DNA from: Dromiciops gliroides
Lineage: Eukaryota; Chordata; Mammalia; Microbiotheria; Microbiotheriidae
Length of the DNA: 64,000 bases
Reading direction: 5' to 3'
Assembly: GCF_019393635.1 (NCBI RefSeq)
Contig: NC_057861.1
Coordinates: forward strand, 82,944,827 to 83,008,826
The position numbers were made by a program, and so were the translations under genes. Below are positions 10,261 to 22,205 of this stretch, piece after piece. Position 1 is the stretch's first letter. The number at the start of each line of letters is the position of its first letter. Under the pieces are notes generated by a model. It was not told the DNA's origin, searched no databases, and saw nothing but the letters and a program-made list of their open reading frames with translations.

Positions 10261-10522
10261 CAAATATTTCTTTCATATAGCAGTACTTCATATACTCTAA
10301 AAGAACTATTCATTCTTCCTAGCCTTCAAATCTTGTGTTCTCTGGCATAAACTGTTTCGATTTTTTTACTGTTCTTTTTTTTTTTTTTTTGAATGGACTG
10401 TCCTGTGGTATTTTTACTCTACTAGTCACCCTCTACTGGATCCTCTCTACCTTATGAACATTCTTCTTGAAAGGGGAGGAAATGTTTCAGAAATTAGGAA
10501 ACACCATGAGGCTATTACAGAA
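10261..10522. other. Unassigned, T-rich
   Basis: Contains a T13-T14 run at 10,376-10,390. No gene or clear repeat. Confidence 0.4.
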
Positions 10523-10990
10523 GCATGAAATAGTAGTGATCAGAGACTTCCATGATCAGGATATCTCCCCTCTTTCTCAACCTGCCAAAGCAGAATAGCT
10601 AATATCTTCTTGAGGCTAATAACTTGGAGCTAATATTAATTAATAGTTTTAACTTTTCATAGCATTGATTTCATCTTTCAGAAGTTGGAAGAATCAATGG
10701 CAGGGTCCCATTATTTTAGACTCAATTCTAATCAATAAGGAAGAATTCTCTGCTTGGGCCGAAATCACAGGGAGCTCAATAGGCAGGGATCACTCCATCT
10801 TAGAATTCCTAACAGAGAGGAAGGAAGTCAGAAATAGTCGAATTTACAACCTAGATTTTGGTGAAGGAAATTTCAAGGTTTTCAAAGAAGGGATACATAG
10901 GATCCCATAGCCTAAAATTCTTCAGGGAAATCAGCTCAAGAGGCCATGAGAGCTTCTAAGAATGAAATGCCAGAGGCACAAAGAGACACA
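10523..10990 (+). mobile_element. CR1/L3-like LINE, ORF2 fragment
   Basis: Translation gives pieces typical of the end of the endonuclease domain and linker in CR1/L3 ORF2. GDF-like text lies near 10,540 (VIRDFHDQDIS, compare V..GDFN.PDI). It is followed by IILDSILINKEEFSA, then SIGRDHSILEFL (the conserved SDH region; here the Ser is Arg), then SRIYNLDFGEGNFKVFKEGI. Position 10,960 onward is unrecognisable. Confidence 0.75.
10665..10910 (+). pseudogene. CR1/L3-like ORF2 fragment still open for 81 codons
   Basis: Open frame inside the LINE fragment above. Endonuclease-end motif DHS at about residue 43-45 and the linker motif NLDFGEGNFKVFKE at about 62-75 are in one frame with no stop. The real protein is over 900 residues, so this is a relic: the methionine is internal and there is no promoter or upstream ORF. 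CR1-superfamily LINEs have long been inactive in therian mammals. Confidence 0.65.
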
Positions 10991-11039
10991 CTTCTGGGAA
11001 GAAGGGGGTGGGGAGAAGGAAATAAATTGTCTGGATACT

Positions 11040-11700
11040 GATTTGGAGATGCAAGAAAATTGTCACAGAACTTCATATTTCAGAAGCCATCTAGTCCTAA
11101 GATATTTCTGAATAGCAATTGCTTCTACAACCTACTCACCAAATGAAGATCCAACCTTTCTTTTTTTTTTTTTTTTTTTGGTGGGGCAATGGGGGTTAAG
11201 TGACTTGCCCAGGGTCACACAGCTAATAAGTGTCAAGTGTCTGAGGCCGGATTTGAACTCAGGTACTCCTGAATCCAGGGCCGGTGCTTTATCCACTGTG
11301 CTATCTAGCCTCCCCGATCCAACCTTTCTTTAAAGATTTTTATTGAAGGAAAAGCGACTACTTCCCCAGGAAGCAAATTCGACTCATTTATTCATAGATT
11401 GAATTATGGAGTTCTCTCTTCCCTCTCTCTATATATACATCAAGCCTAAATCTATCTCTTTGCAATTTTTACCCATTTCTCCTACTTTTGCCCTCTGGGA
11501 CCACATAGAACAAGGCAAATCCTTCTTCCTGACAATAGCTTTTCAAATACTGAGAGATGGCAAATATCTTCTCTAAGTCTTCTCTTCTCCAGGTCAAGTA
11601 TTCCCAGTCTCTCCAAGCATTCTTCAGTTGTCATTATCATTAGGTCCCTCATCCCATTAGGTGCCTTCCTCAAGGAACTCTCTGTTTTATCAATGTCCTT
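11040..11700 (-). mobile_element. CR1/L3-like LINE 3' end, split by a SINE
   Basis: On the minus strand it encodes the conserved C-terminal motif LERLGILDLEKRRLREDICH (11,569-11,628 region) and then the usual 3' text: cagtatttgaaaagctattg, ttctatgtggtcccagaggg, then a run into aaagattttta. The flank 11,040-11,147 continues the same element beyond the inserted SINE. Confidence 0.75.
11148..11331 (-). mobile_element. WSINE1-type SINE with perfect 16-bp TSD
   Basis: Body 11,164-11,315 (minus strand, T19 tail first) flanked by gatccaacctttcttt at 11,148-11,163 and 11,316-11,331. It sits within the CR1-like 3' end, which reads continuously once the SINE and one TSD are ignored. Confidence 0.92.
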
Positions 11701-12534
11701 TTAACAATATAGTATGCAGAAATGAATAAACTCTTCCAGGGAGAGTACCAAGGAAATGATCATGCCCTCCCTGCCCCAATCCTGAATATAATACCAATAC
11801 ATTTTTTAATTACAGAATTTTTAAAAATTAAATATATTTTTGTTACATTTAAAGTTGTGAACTGTATCCCTCCATCCCCACCCTGCACTAGAGAAGACCA
11901 CCATTTGACACGCACATGTTCATTTGCACACATGCACGCACATATATTTGTATATATAACATATGTTAAACCATACTGTGCATACTTCTAGGTATCAGTT
12001 CTTTCTCTGAAGGTGTATAGCATCTTCCTTCATAGGTCCTTTGTAGATGAGGCTAATTCTTAATGTCTGCTAACATCCCATGAGCTCTTTTGCTTGCCAT
12101 ACCAGACTGTTTAGATCTATATTTCATTTACAGGTCCCTAACTGTGTCCCCCCCTTCCTATATTTCAGATTAGCTTCTCTTTAGCCTTCCTTTATGTTTC
12201 ATTTCTTGTACCCATACAGTTCATTGACTTATGGTTTGCTGATTCTACTCTTTTTTATTTTTTAAGTATCAGGACAACATTTACCCTTCTCCAGTCCTGG
12301 GTCACTTCTGATATTCTCTAGCTTCTAGAGAACTTATTTGAATATTTTATGATTTGTCAAATGGAAGCATCAACTACTTTTTAAAAGGGAACTTCTATTC
12401 TCATCCCATCAACATCTCCTTCCTTCCCTTCTCCCTCATCCCCTGCATGAATGTATGCACACACTCTTCTAGCAACCTTTAATCTGTGCTCTGGGTACCT
12501 TGGAATCTAAATTCCCATTTAATTACCTCTGGGC
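11701..12534. other. Unassigned; possible very old repeat
   Basis: TA/CA-rich text near 11,920-11,975. The stretch 12,220-12,350 (gacaacatttacccttctcc, agtcctgggtcacttctgat) looks like an ancient interspersed repeat I cannot name. No gene. Confidence 0.4.
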
Positions 12535-12680
12535 CCTTACGAGTGATTAATCCAAGTTAATGTTTCGATACAGTGCTTGATTTTTTAATCATTAAAGCAC
12601 AATAAGGAACAACAGCTGTTACCTTACTGGGTATGGGACTGTCACCCTATCTGCTCTGTAGGGATACTCAAGCAAACAGG
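12535..12680. other. Candidate conserved non-coding element
   Basis: Repeat-free, with homeodomain-like TAAT cores (gagtgattaatccaagttaa, tttttaatcattaaagcac) and an E-box (cagctg) packed within about 100 bp. Candidate only; nothing in the sequence itself proves conservation. Confidence 0.25.
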
Positions 12681-12887
12681 TGATATTTCTACATTTGGCT
12701 ACTGGGCTTGGGTGACTATTCTTATTTTCAGATGTTTGTGAATTTTGGAAATGTAAGAGACCTTAGCAATCATTTACCAGAGATTTTTATCCTGAGAAAA
12801 TGAACTTAGTATATTTTTATGTGTATGTATATACATGTATTGCATGCATATGTGTATGCATATGTATATGAATACATGTATGTGTAT

Positions 12888-13261
12888 TGTTAAAGGCTAA
12901 AATTCTAGCTATTCTGTCTAAAATCTCTAATGAGTGGTCACCAATAAATTATAAGCTTTAGCAAGAGTTAGGCTTTTTAGCATTTATTAAGGAGAATAAG
13001 AATTTGGTAAAGAGAGAAGAAAAGGCCTAGATTCCTATCTATTAAAGGGAGAGCACATTTCTAGCTCCCTTCTCCACCAGTGTCCTCAGGAAAGGAGACA
13101 GAGACAGAGCGCCCCACTCCCCCTTCCTCCTCCCACCAGCAAACGTCACTTTCTGACGCCAAAGAAAAGATGCACGTGGTCTTGCCCTCAAAGTCCTTCC
13201 TTTCATGGTAGAACTTTTCTACAGTAAGTCTCCAGCAGGTGGCATCATTCCAATCATTACA
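12888..13261 (-). mobile_element. Solo LTR, family shared with 44.6 kb
   Basis: A 374-bp LTR on the minus strand. Read that way it begins TGTAATGATTGG and ends TTTAACA, with AATAAA at 12,983-12,988. It is bounded by GTAT at 12,884-12,887 and 13,262-13,265 (4-bp TSD). It aligns along its length with the LTR at 44,573-44,926, for example the shared gcttataatttattgg and ccacctgctgg blocks. No internal retroviral sequence. The 72-codon frame over it is not a gene. Confidence 0.88.
13232..13245 (+). promoter_or_regulatory. CTCF-type motif in solo LTR, forward
   Basis: CCAGCAGGTGGCAT matches the consensus CCASYAGRKGGCRS at 13 of 14 positions. It lies 16 bp inside the LTR's plus-strand right edge (the LTR's own 5' end). 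Binding is inferred, not shown. Confidence 0.5.
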
Positions 13262-13479
13262 GTATGTAAACACATACATATAGATATATGTTATAGGATT
13301 ACAAGCATGTTTTATGTATTATATTTACTATATTTCATTGCAATGAATTTCCCTGCATTTAATTTTTTTTTTATTTAAAAACATTTTGAGGAGTCTATAG
13401 GTTTCACCAATCTGTCAAAGTGTTCCATGTCACAAAAAAAGGTAGAAACACTTGGTGTAATCCAAGACATTTATTTTAT

Positions 13480-13620
13480 AGAGTAAGAAGCTGATCTCCA
13501 AAGAGGGAAACAGGGAATTTTATAAGGTCATTCAGGTAATAAGTAACAGAGTTAGCATTTGAACCTTGATCTTTGGATTCTGACTCCAAAGCCAGTGCTT
13601 CTTGTGCTATTGCTTACCAT
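13480..13620 (-). mobile_element. MIR-type fragment
   Basis: Minus-strand CORE order: aaggtcattcaggtaataag, then agttagcatttgaacc, then attctgactccaaagccagt. Diverged. Confidence 0.6.
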
Positions 13621-13964
13621 GGATACTATAGGCAAGTTCCTTTGATAACTTTGGTCACTGGATCACAGGAGATAATGGATATAGCATTAAGAAGTTAAAA
13701 AGGATAATCAACCCCCTCTCTTGGGTCTTCCTCTTCAACTTTTATCCCAAGTCTGGAGCAATGATTTTGCCCAGAAAGCATTTTTGGCCTTATCCCCACC
13801 CTGACCCCAATTCCAATCACCTTGTTTCTATTTCACCTTCTTCACATTCATTTTCTCCTTTCTTTACTCTTTTCTGTTTCTTCTCCCCTATCTCTTTCAT
13901 CTTCCCTCTCTTGATTCCTAGTCATCTTTCTTTCCCTTTTCTCCAAAGATACACCTGTTTTGAA

Positions 13965-15230
13965 AGAATCAATCAACACATATGTATTTAGCAAACATTA
14001 TATGCCACACATTGTTCTAGGCCCTGGAGAGAAATAGACAAAATTAAAATAGCTCGTACCCTTGAAAAACTTACATGTTACCCAGGGGAAGCAAAATAGA
14101 ACTATAGGATCATCGGTTTAGCACTTGAAGGGACCCTTGAACCATGTAACTATAGGGAAAAGGCACAAGATCATTAAGAACTGAGGGGGATAGAGAAATA
14201 TTTCGTGTCAAAAATGGAATGTTTGCTGAGCCTTGAATGATGACAGTCAAAGAGAACACATTCCAGTCAATTAAAAGTCAAGGATGTATGAGATGGCAGG
14301 TCATTTATGAAGAAAAATAAGAAGACCAACTTGGAGAGATTGTAATGTGCTTGGAAGAGAGTAATATGACCAAAATGTAGCGTAGAGATGGGTCGTGAAG
14401 GAATTTAATTGACAGAGGAGTTTATATTCGGTTCTAGAGATAATAGGAAGCCACTAGAAATTACTAAGTAGTATAATTACATGCTCAAATTTACAATTTA
14501 GGGAAATCACTTTTAGGGGAGAGCACCTGACATAGTGAGCCTGCTTGGATTTCAGTTCTGTTCCTGGTATATTGTCTGTATGGTAGTCACTCAATGCCTA
14601 GTCATCTAGTCATTTAGGCAAATTATTTAATCTGCCAGTATCCCAGGTAACACTTTAGCAGAGAAGAACCCATTTTGCTTTAATAAAGAGAATTACTTCC
14701 TGGTCATTCCAGTAGGGCAAGTAGGTGGAATAGAGGATAGAGTTCCATTCTTCTTCTTCCTGAGTTCAAATCAGGCTTTAGATAGATGTAGCTCTATGAC
14801 ACTGGATGAGTCATTTCACCCTATTTGCCTCAGTTTCCTCATCTATTAAATGAGCTGGAGAAGGTAATGGCAAATCATTCAAGTATGTTAGCCAAGAAGA
14901 CATGACTGAAACAACTGAACAGCAATCCCCTATAATGATGAAATTATAGGTGTGGTTTAAAAGAAGAAAAAAAATTGCTATGTCAACTACGTAGATGATG
15001 GAGTAGAAAAGAAAGGGATTGGAGAGAGGGAGATCAACGGTCATTATAATAGTCTGAGCAAGAGATCATGAGGCTCTAAACTGGGGTGATGACTATATGA
15101 GCAGAAGGAAGGCAATTAATATGATAGCTGTTGAGAAAGAAGCAATGTTAAGGATAGAACAGATAATAGAACAAAAATAAATAAATAGAACATGTAGGGA
15201 GGGCCCTGTGGGTATACTAAAGGCCTTAGA
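13965..15230 (+). mobile_element. Long old interspersed repeat, split by MAR1
   Basis: Head at 13,970 (caatcaacacatatgtattt, then ggccctggagagaaatagac), middle at 14,225 (tgctgagccttgaatgatga), 14,415 (ggagtttatattcggttcta), and a tail at 14,990-15,140 (aatagtctgagcaagagatc, aaactggggtgatgactata). The same block order occurs at 21,380-22,140 and partly at 40,480-40,860. It is common in mammals, but I cannot name the family. Confidence 0.5.
14714..14926 (+). mobile_element. MAR1-type SINE
   Basis: tRNA-like head (gcaagtaggtggaatagagg), CORE partly lost, then atttgcctcagtttcctc and the MAR1 3' part gagctggagaaggtaatggc, gccaagaagacatgactg, ending in ...actgaacagcaa. It interrupts the long repeat at 13,965-15,230. 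Confidence 0.7.
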
Positions 15231-15239
15231 ATGGACCTG

Positions 15240-16095
15240 TGCACATAGGGTACAATATATTTGAATATCAAAGGACTAAGCTCTAAAGAACATAAGAGTA
15301 AATGGAGTCCAGCCCCTCCATCATGCTCAATTCTGGGTGATACAATTTGGGAAGGTAATTAATAACCTGGAGAGTATCTAGAGAAGGTCAAAGTGAATGG
15401 ACAGTGGATCCAATCACTATAAGATTTAATTGAAGGATCTGAGGACTTTTAGTCTGGAGAAGAGAAGACATTAACCATCATGATAGAACTCTTCAAATAT
15501 TTGAAGGGCTCTCATGTGGAAGATTGATTAGATTTGTTTTGCTTGGCTCCAGAGAGATAAACAAGGAGAGAGGGAGAAAGAGACATAGAGAGGAGAGACA
15601 AAAAGAGAAACACACTGAAATACAAAGACATATACAAATACACACACACATATATGTATAGACATATATACATAGAGACAGACATAGAAAGAAACAAAGA
15701 CATTTATGTGTGTCTATTACAAACATACATACATACATAGACAGAGAAGAGAAACAGAGATAGAGAAAACATAACTATCTACCTTTCTGTCTATCTATGA
15801 TTTATCTATCTGTATCTAACTATAGAGAGAGAGGAAGAGAGATATAGGGAGAGACAGAGTGACAGAGAAAGACAGAGGGGAAGAGAAAAGAGTTAGACTT
15901 TATGTAAGATAAATGTTTTTCAATAATTGGAGCTGGCTAAAAGTGTGATATGCTGCTTTGGGAGGTAATGGGCTTCCCCTCCTTAACAGAAGTTGGGTAA
16001 CCACTGAGTAGGTATGTTATAGTGGGAATTCTTTTGGGAGTATGTAATAAACTACATGACAATTGAGGCCCCTTACAACTCTCAGATTTGTCTGT
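15240..16095 (+). mobile_element. CR1/L3-like LINE 3' end with nested simple repeats
   Basis: Plus-strand CR1-like text: ctcaattctgggtgatacaa, taacctggagagtatctaga, ttagtctggagaagagaaga, then catgtggaagattgattaga. It is broken by purine-rich repeats at 15,545-15,900 and resumes with ctgctttgggaggtaatggg and aggccccttacaactctcag. Confidence 0.75.
15545..15895. repeat. GA/ACA/CTAT low-complexity tract
   Basis: A mixture of (GA)n, (CATA)n and (CTAT)n imperfect repeats inside the CR1-like element. The minus-strand Ser/Leu/Tyr-rich frame here is an artefact. Confidence 0.8.
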
Positions 16096-16099
16096 TTTT

Positions 16100-18230
16100 A
16101 CATTTTACAGATAGCCCAGAGGTGAATCATCTAAGCATTGCTACCTCAACAGCCAAGAACAGGAATGCCTGTCTAGCTTGAACCTGATTCGATTGATACC
16201 TAGTCCAGGATTCTTGTTCCGGCTACTTCATCCCTTTCTCATTTCTACCTTCCCCCTTTACTTCTCAATCCAACCTACTAGAAGAGTTGGGAGAAGGGCA
16301 CATAGAAGTCAGGAAAATAAAGCCCAGACGGGATAAGAAATGATGATTCTGTCACAAATTTAGTGTGAGCTGCATCCTTGGCATCACCCTTGGAATCTTT
16401 TGCTCTTTTTTGAACAAGCCTCGTTAAAGATGGTTATATTCTGACCCCACCCTTCCATCTCCCCCTCTTTTCTACTATTCCTCTCCATCATCTGTCACTT
16501 GTTGAGAACAGTTAATCTGCTCCATCATGACACCCTTCAGCTGTCCAAATCTCAATTCCTTGGTGTCCAAACAGTTCCTTTATCTTCCCCACCCCCACAA
16601 ACATATCATCCTTTTTCATAGATCATCAATCAGGTGAGCACTGGGATATGTTCAAAATGATCCAATCAGTCTAATAAAGACACATGACCTTAATGGATGA
16701 CAGTAGTTTAATATAATCATGGACAGAAAAACGTTAATTTCTAACCACCATGAAAAAATCATCCCTAAAAAATGATAATGTTGATTTAAAGAGGGTCTCC
16801 CATTTCCACAAGATTTTGGGATGTGAGGCTCAGCTTTTCCCTCAAGGCATATATCTTGAAGGTGAAGGATTTTCAAGGACCTTTTGAGAAGGTAGGGAGT
16901 AGAAAAAATTGTTCGAGAAGGAAGCTGCTGTTGTTTTTACCAAGGCATTCCTCCCTGTCTTCTCCTGAGCTTCACAGCATCCTGCCACAATTTATAGACA
17001 ATCAAGGCTTCCATGCCCTCTTTACTGATGCTGGACTTCAGGCATCAATGTAAGAACACTGTTGCAGCTTCATTGCTATGGATGCTGGCTGGGTTCTGGA
17101 CTTGCTCCCTCTGGCACTGACTCAGTACGTCTATGGGCAGCAGCAGCAGCAACAACAGCAGCAAGTTCTAGGCACTGGGGTTGCAATGTTCCCCTGACAA
17201 ACCTCTACCATCATTTTTTCCTCTCCTAGATAGAACATCAGTCTCATAGAAGCTGTGCGATGCAAAGCTGACTTTATAAGCTGTCATCCCTAGAGGCTGC
17301 AAGGTGAACTGTTTGGGGAAATAGGAGATGCAAGTGTTTGCTATTAATGCATTTTCCTTATCTGTTATCCTGCAGTTCTATTTTAAGTAAATCATATTTT
17401 TCTACTACCATAATGTGATATCATATGATTAAAATAGTGGTTGGTCATGGGACAGAAACTGAGAAGGAATGAGGGCTTGGAACATTCCTTTGAGTAGACA
17501 GGAACCTAAATCAAGTTTAGATAGCTGGGAGTAACAGAAGGTATCTGTTAAATTTACAATTTTAGGCATCAAAGAAAACTGGGGAGTGGACGTTTTCTAG
17601 ACTGGGGACCCTTCTCAGAATCATTAAGGCAATGATATATTTCACCTAACCACAAGGCCAAGTGTTGTTTGTTGGGAGGAAGATAGGTTGTTGATAGAAG
17701 GCCAGGGGGAAAGTGTTTGGGAGGGATTGTGGGTAGCAAGCTCTCTGGCTTCTCTGAGTTGCCTCTGTCTGTTTTCTGTTGTTTCTGATGTTTCCACTTT
17801 CTGTTACATTTATCACATCCCTGCCGCCAGCAAGCTGCAGGAGAGATACCAGCTGGTTATGAGCTAGGAATGACCACATTAATGTTTGATTTGCATGGGG
17901 ATGTACTGTAATTGTGTTAATTAAAGTTTAACTGGAGTTATTAGCAGCCAGTGGGGTAGAAGAGAACATGCTCAGTTGGCAGACAGGGGAAGGTGGTGTG
18001 AGATATGGGGGAGTGGAGTGGAGGGGAGGAGGGCACTGACTTTGGGTTCCATGAATCCCTTTAAGTCTCAAGGAGAATATATTGTTAATTCAGCATCCTA
18101 GGAAGGATGTCAGGAGAAGGACTCAAATGGGGCACATTTCCTGTTTCTGAAAAATTGGATTCATTGTTCTTTGAGATATGAGTGAAAGCCCTTGTCTTCT
18201 AAAAAGCATTCTATCTAACTGCAGATTATG
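16100..18230. other. Largely unique sequence
   Basis: No repeat signature over most of 2.1 kb. Contains a short (CAG)n/(CAA)n tract at 17,139-17,166 and a TTAATTAAAG-type AT-rich block at 17,917-17,930. The frames at 16,652-17,053 and 17,646-17,879 show no domain or exon-like splice context that I can defend. Confidence 0.4.
17139..17166. repeat. Short (CAG)n/(CAA)n tract
   Basis: About nine trinucleotide units, mixed CAG and CAA. In one frame it is poly-Gln, but stops bound it closely and no exon is evident. Confidence 0.85.
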
Positions 18231-18234
18231 GATA

Positions 18235-18415
18235 TAGGAAAATGGAAATAGCATTGGATTTAGAGAGGACCTGAGTTTGAATTCTGCCTCTGTATGATTG
18301 TGGGCAAGTCATTTAATCTGCCTAGGCCTCAGTTTCCTCACCTGTAAAATGAGGGGATTGGACTAGAGAGCCTCTTAGGCCCCTTTCTGTTCAAGATCTA
18401 GGATCTCTATAACCT
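18235..18415 (+). mobile_element. MIR-type SINE
   Basis: Good MIR: gcattggatttagagagga, then gattgtgggcaagtcattta, cctcagtttcctcacctgta, aaatgaggggattggacta. Confidence 0.8.
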
Positions 18416-19149
18416 GGAAAAGAACCTTAGGAGTAATCATTGCTTGAATGCTTCATAATCTTTGTTTGGCAGGTCTAACCAAACATAAGAGTTTGAGTAA
18501 GGTTCTGCCAATGGGCTGTGTGTATTTTATTCAAGGACCAGCCTACCTAAACCAAAAGGAGGATGGTCAGTAGGAAAAGTAATTTTTGACCCCAGTAAGT
18601 CAAGAAGCCAATCTGCTAAGGTATGGAAGGGATATGATCTATGTTGAAATAAACTGACCCAAATAATGAAATCACAAATCTTTTGAAGCACAGTAAGCTT
18701 TCAACAGAAAAATAAGTTGCATCATTTCATTAGGTCTCTGCTTACTTACCAATAAAAGGGGTGCTGCTTTCACTTTTTCTTACTTCAAAGAGTTATGAGG
18801 AAAACATTTTTGTCCTTAAAAGTGATCTTGAAGTAAAAGCTTATTGCATTGTGTCCGGCCAAACAAGGGTACCAGGAACAGAGCACTACTTAACACTAAT
18901 TTTCCTCAGTACTTCTGTACTGCATTGGATTTTTAAATTTTATCATTACCCTAAAAATAATTTCTACTCACCATACTAAATCCCAGTGTTTTGCATACTA
19001 GGTCATATAAGGTTGGGTGGAGGTTGCAGAGAAGCACATGGTTTTTGGTTTGAAGTTAAGGAAAATTTACCAGTGATCAGCAATGTCCAACAGTGAAATA
19101 GGCTGTCTTAGTGATTAGAGTTTCCTGTCACTGGATGTCTTTGATCGTT
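18416..19149. other. Unassigned sequence
   Basis: No gene or repeat recognised. A 72-codon frame at 18,761-18,979 has no domain. Confidence 0.4.
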
Positions 19150-19375
19150 ATAGACTCATGGCAGATAAAGATCTGGTCTTGGATTCAGAAAGCCCTGAGT
19201 TCAAATAGTGCCGCAGACACTTCCTAGCTATGTGACAGAAACTTTTCTCAAGCTTAAAATGGGGATAATAATAGCACCTACCTCCCAGGGTTGTTGGGAG
19301 GATCAGATGAGATTATATCTGTAAAGTGCACTGCCAATCTCAAAGTGTTATATAAATTCTAGGACCTTTAGTTTC
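19150..19375 (+). mobile_element. MIR/THER1-type SINE
   Basis: Nearly full length: ggtcttggattcagaaagcc, acacttcctagctatgtgac, ggggataataatagcaccta, gggttgttgggaggatcaga, and the 3' end gtgttatataaattctagg. Confidence 0.75.
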
Positions 19376-19594
19376 CTTTTTTATTTCTGGATTTCTGCGA
19401 CTCAGAAGCTGGAAGACTATCCCCTCCTTTCCAATCAGGTCCAATGTTGTGGAAATTACTATTGATCTTAAAATTCCCTCCCAACTCAGGATTTTGTACA
19501 GTCAGGTGCATTCCCAGGGTGAGTAATCTACAAGTGATAATAATGCTTCTCTATAGTTACCCTGGCTGTTAACACTATTAGCAACATCATCTCC

Positions 19595-19860
19595 ATCCAC
19601 TGGGGTACAGTTGAAAGAGCACTGGACTAGTAGCTAGGGAATTTGGGTTTCAATTCTGGCTCTGACTCATATTAGCTGTATAACCCTCCAGAAGTCATTT
19701 TGCTTCCCTGGAGCTCAGTTTCCTCTTCTGTTAAAAAAGAGATTATTTTTTTTCTTCCAATAACAATATTATGAGGCAAGTATCCTGTAAACCTTAAGGA
19801 ACAATATTGGTAGAAGTTATCCTCACAATGAGATGCAGCTTTTGAGGACAAAAAGCTCAA
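19595..19860 (+). mobile_element. MIR-type SINE
   Basis: agagcactggactagtagct, then ttagctgtataaccctccag, ctcagtttcctcttctgtta. The 3' half is degraded. Confidence 0.7.
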
Positions 19861-20384
19861 TGTCTATTGTTTCCTGGGGGATGCTTCCCTGCAGAAAGTT
19901 CTTATTTAGTGCCAGAGAAAATGCCGCTCATAGTCATGTCCTTCTTTAATAATTTCTGTTATATTTGTATATAACAGATAGTATTTATTTATGGTACTGT
20001 GTACTGGTTCAATATATTACCTTTCTCAATTAATGTTTGTTGTGTGTCAGCATCCCAAAATGGATGAAAACTTAAGGGCATAGGAACTAATTTATCTGTA
20101 CGGCATGAAGTTTCTATGGATAGGCATCATTTGGAAAGTAAAAAAATGGAAGCTACCATCCAGATATTTCCAAACTTCTGGATGTGGGGTCCCTTGAAGA
20201 AATAGACATCATCGTTAAAGGTTTAATGTTCAAAGGACAACATTCTCACATTCTCCATTGTTTTTGATGTCAAAAAGGAAGAAAGCAGAGAAAGCAGATT
20301 TAAACAGAATATTATTGACAGGTTTATTATAAGAACTTGTGAAGTTATGTTGAATAGAATTTAAGCCATATAAAATAGCTTCTT

Positions 20385-20735
20385 CGAGCCATACTTTGCA
20401 GAAAGTAGTAGAAGCGTTGTCATTATTTCCATTTTGTAAATGGTGATGCTTAAGATCATAAAGGTAAAATGATATGTCAAACAACTAGTAAAAGTCAAGG
20501 CTGCCAGGGCAGCTAGGTGGCATAGTGGTTAAAGCACCAGCCCTGTATCCAGGAGGACCTGAGTTCAAATCAAACCTCAGACACTTGATACTTACTAGCT
20601 ATGTGACCCTGGGAAAGTCACTTAACCCTCATTGCCATCCCCCCCCCCCGCCCCCTCGCCAAAAACAAAGTCAAGGCTGCAATTGAACTGACTTTTTCTA
20701 CCACCCAGACTTGTGCTCTTTTTTTAGATCCCTTG
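20385..20735 (-). mobile_element. MIR-type fragment split by a SINE
   Basis: Minus-strand MIR: ttccattttgtaaatggtga and caaacaactagtaaaagtca lie left of the inserted SINE; aattgaactgactttttcta and accacccagacttgtgctc lie right of it. Confidence 0.65.
20491..20680 (+). mobile_element. WSINE1-type SINE with 14-bp TSD and C-rich tail
   Basis: Body 20,505-20,666 flanked by aaagtcaaggctgc at 20,491-20,504 and 20,667-20,680. The expected junction of CORE and A-tail (about 20,638-20,659) has become a C-rich run, C10 then GCCCCC. Otherwise standard. Confidence 0.88.
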
Positions 20736-20779
20736 AGAAATAAAGAGAATAAAATAAAGTAGTGATTGTTATTAACATT

Positions 20780-20935
20780 ACAGGAATGTCTTAGAGGGAG
20801 GAAGGAACATTGTCAAATCTTATTTTTCAGATAAAGAAAATGAGACTCTGGGAAGTGAAATGACTTGCTTCAAGTCAAATAACCAAGTGGTTGATCTAGA
20901 ATTTGAACCAAGGTTTTTGCCTTCCAAGTCCAGTT
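20780..20935 (-). mobile_element. MIR-type fragment
   Basis: Minus strand: tttttcagataaagaaaatg, gaagtgaaatgacttgcttc, tagaatttgaaccaaggttt. Confidence 0.7.
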
Positions 20936-21159
20936 CTGTAGTGAAATGGGCCTGTACAGGATGTATCAGAATTTGCACAGCATCTTTCTTATGTTTAATA
21001 ATAATAATAATAAATATATTTTAATCAAGTGAAGGGTTATATAAATGTAATGGGATAACACTGTAAATTTACCACCTTTGTTCCCTAATGTATTTATATG
21101 AATCAGGCAGTTAGCATTTACTAAGAACCTGCTCTGGGCTAGGAAATGTGCTGCTGCTA

Positions 21160-21365
21160 GCTGACTCAGCAGAAAGAACTGTGGGCCTGGACTCAAGATC
21201 TGAGTTCAAATCTGGTCTCACTCACTAGCTATGTGACCTTCAGAAACTCATTTAACCTTTATTTTACTTAATCTAATGGAGAAGGGAATGACAAATTACT
21301 CGAGTATCTTTGCCAAGAAAACCCCATTTAAAGTCACAAAGAGACACTATTGAACTACTGAATAG
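21160..21365 (+). mobile_element. MAR1-type SINE, diverged
   Basis: Has gagttcaaatctggtctcac, tagctatgtgaccttcagaa, and the MAR1 end ggagaagggaatgacaaatt, ctcgagtatctttgccaaga, cactattgaactactgaat. Confidence 0.7.
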
Positions 21366-21379
21366 AAACATGTGCCATA

Positions 21380-22140
<761 letters not shown>

Positions 22141-22205
22141 GTTCATGGAAGAAAGAAGAGGTTGCCACCAGATTCCCTCAGTAGCAGTGATGGCTTAGAG
22201 GTTCA

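Noticed and set aside
9799..10350. Long Tyr/Cys/Met-rich frames on both strands
   Set aside because: Frames on both strands come from the TA/CA/TG-rich tract; stop codons are rare there by composition.
17101..17175. Poly-Gln coding exon
   Set aside because: Short CAG/CAA tract closely bounded by stops, with no convincing splice sites or extended open frame.
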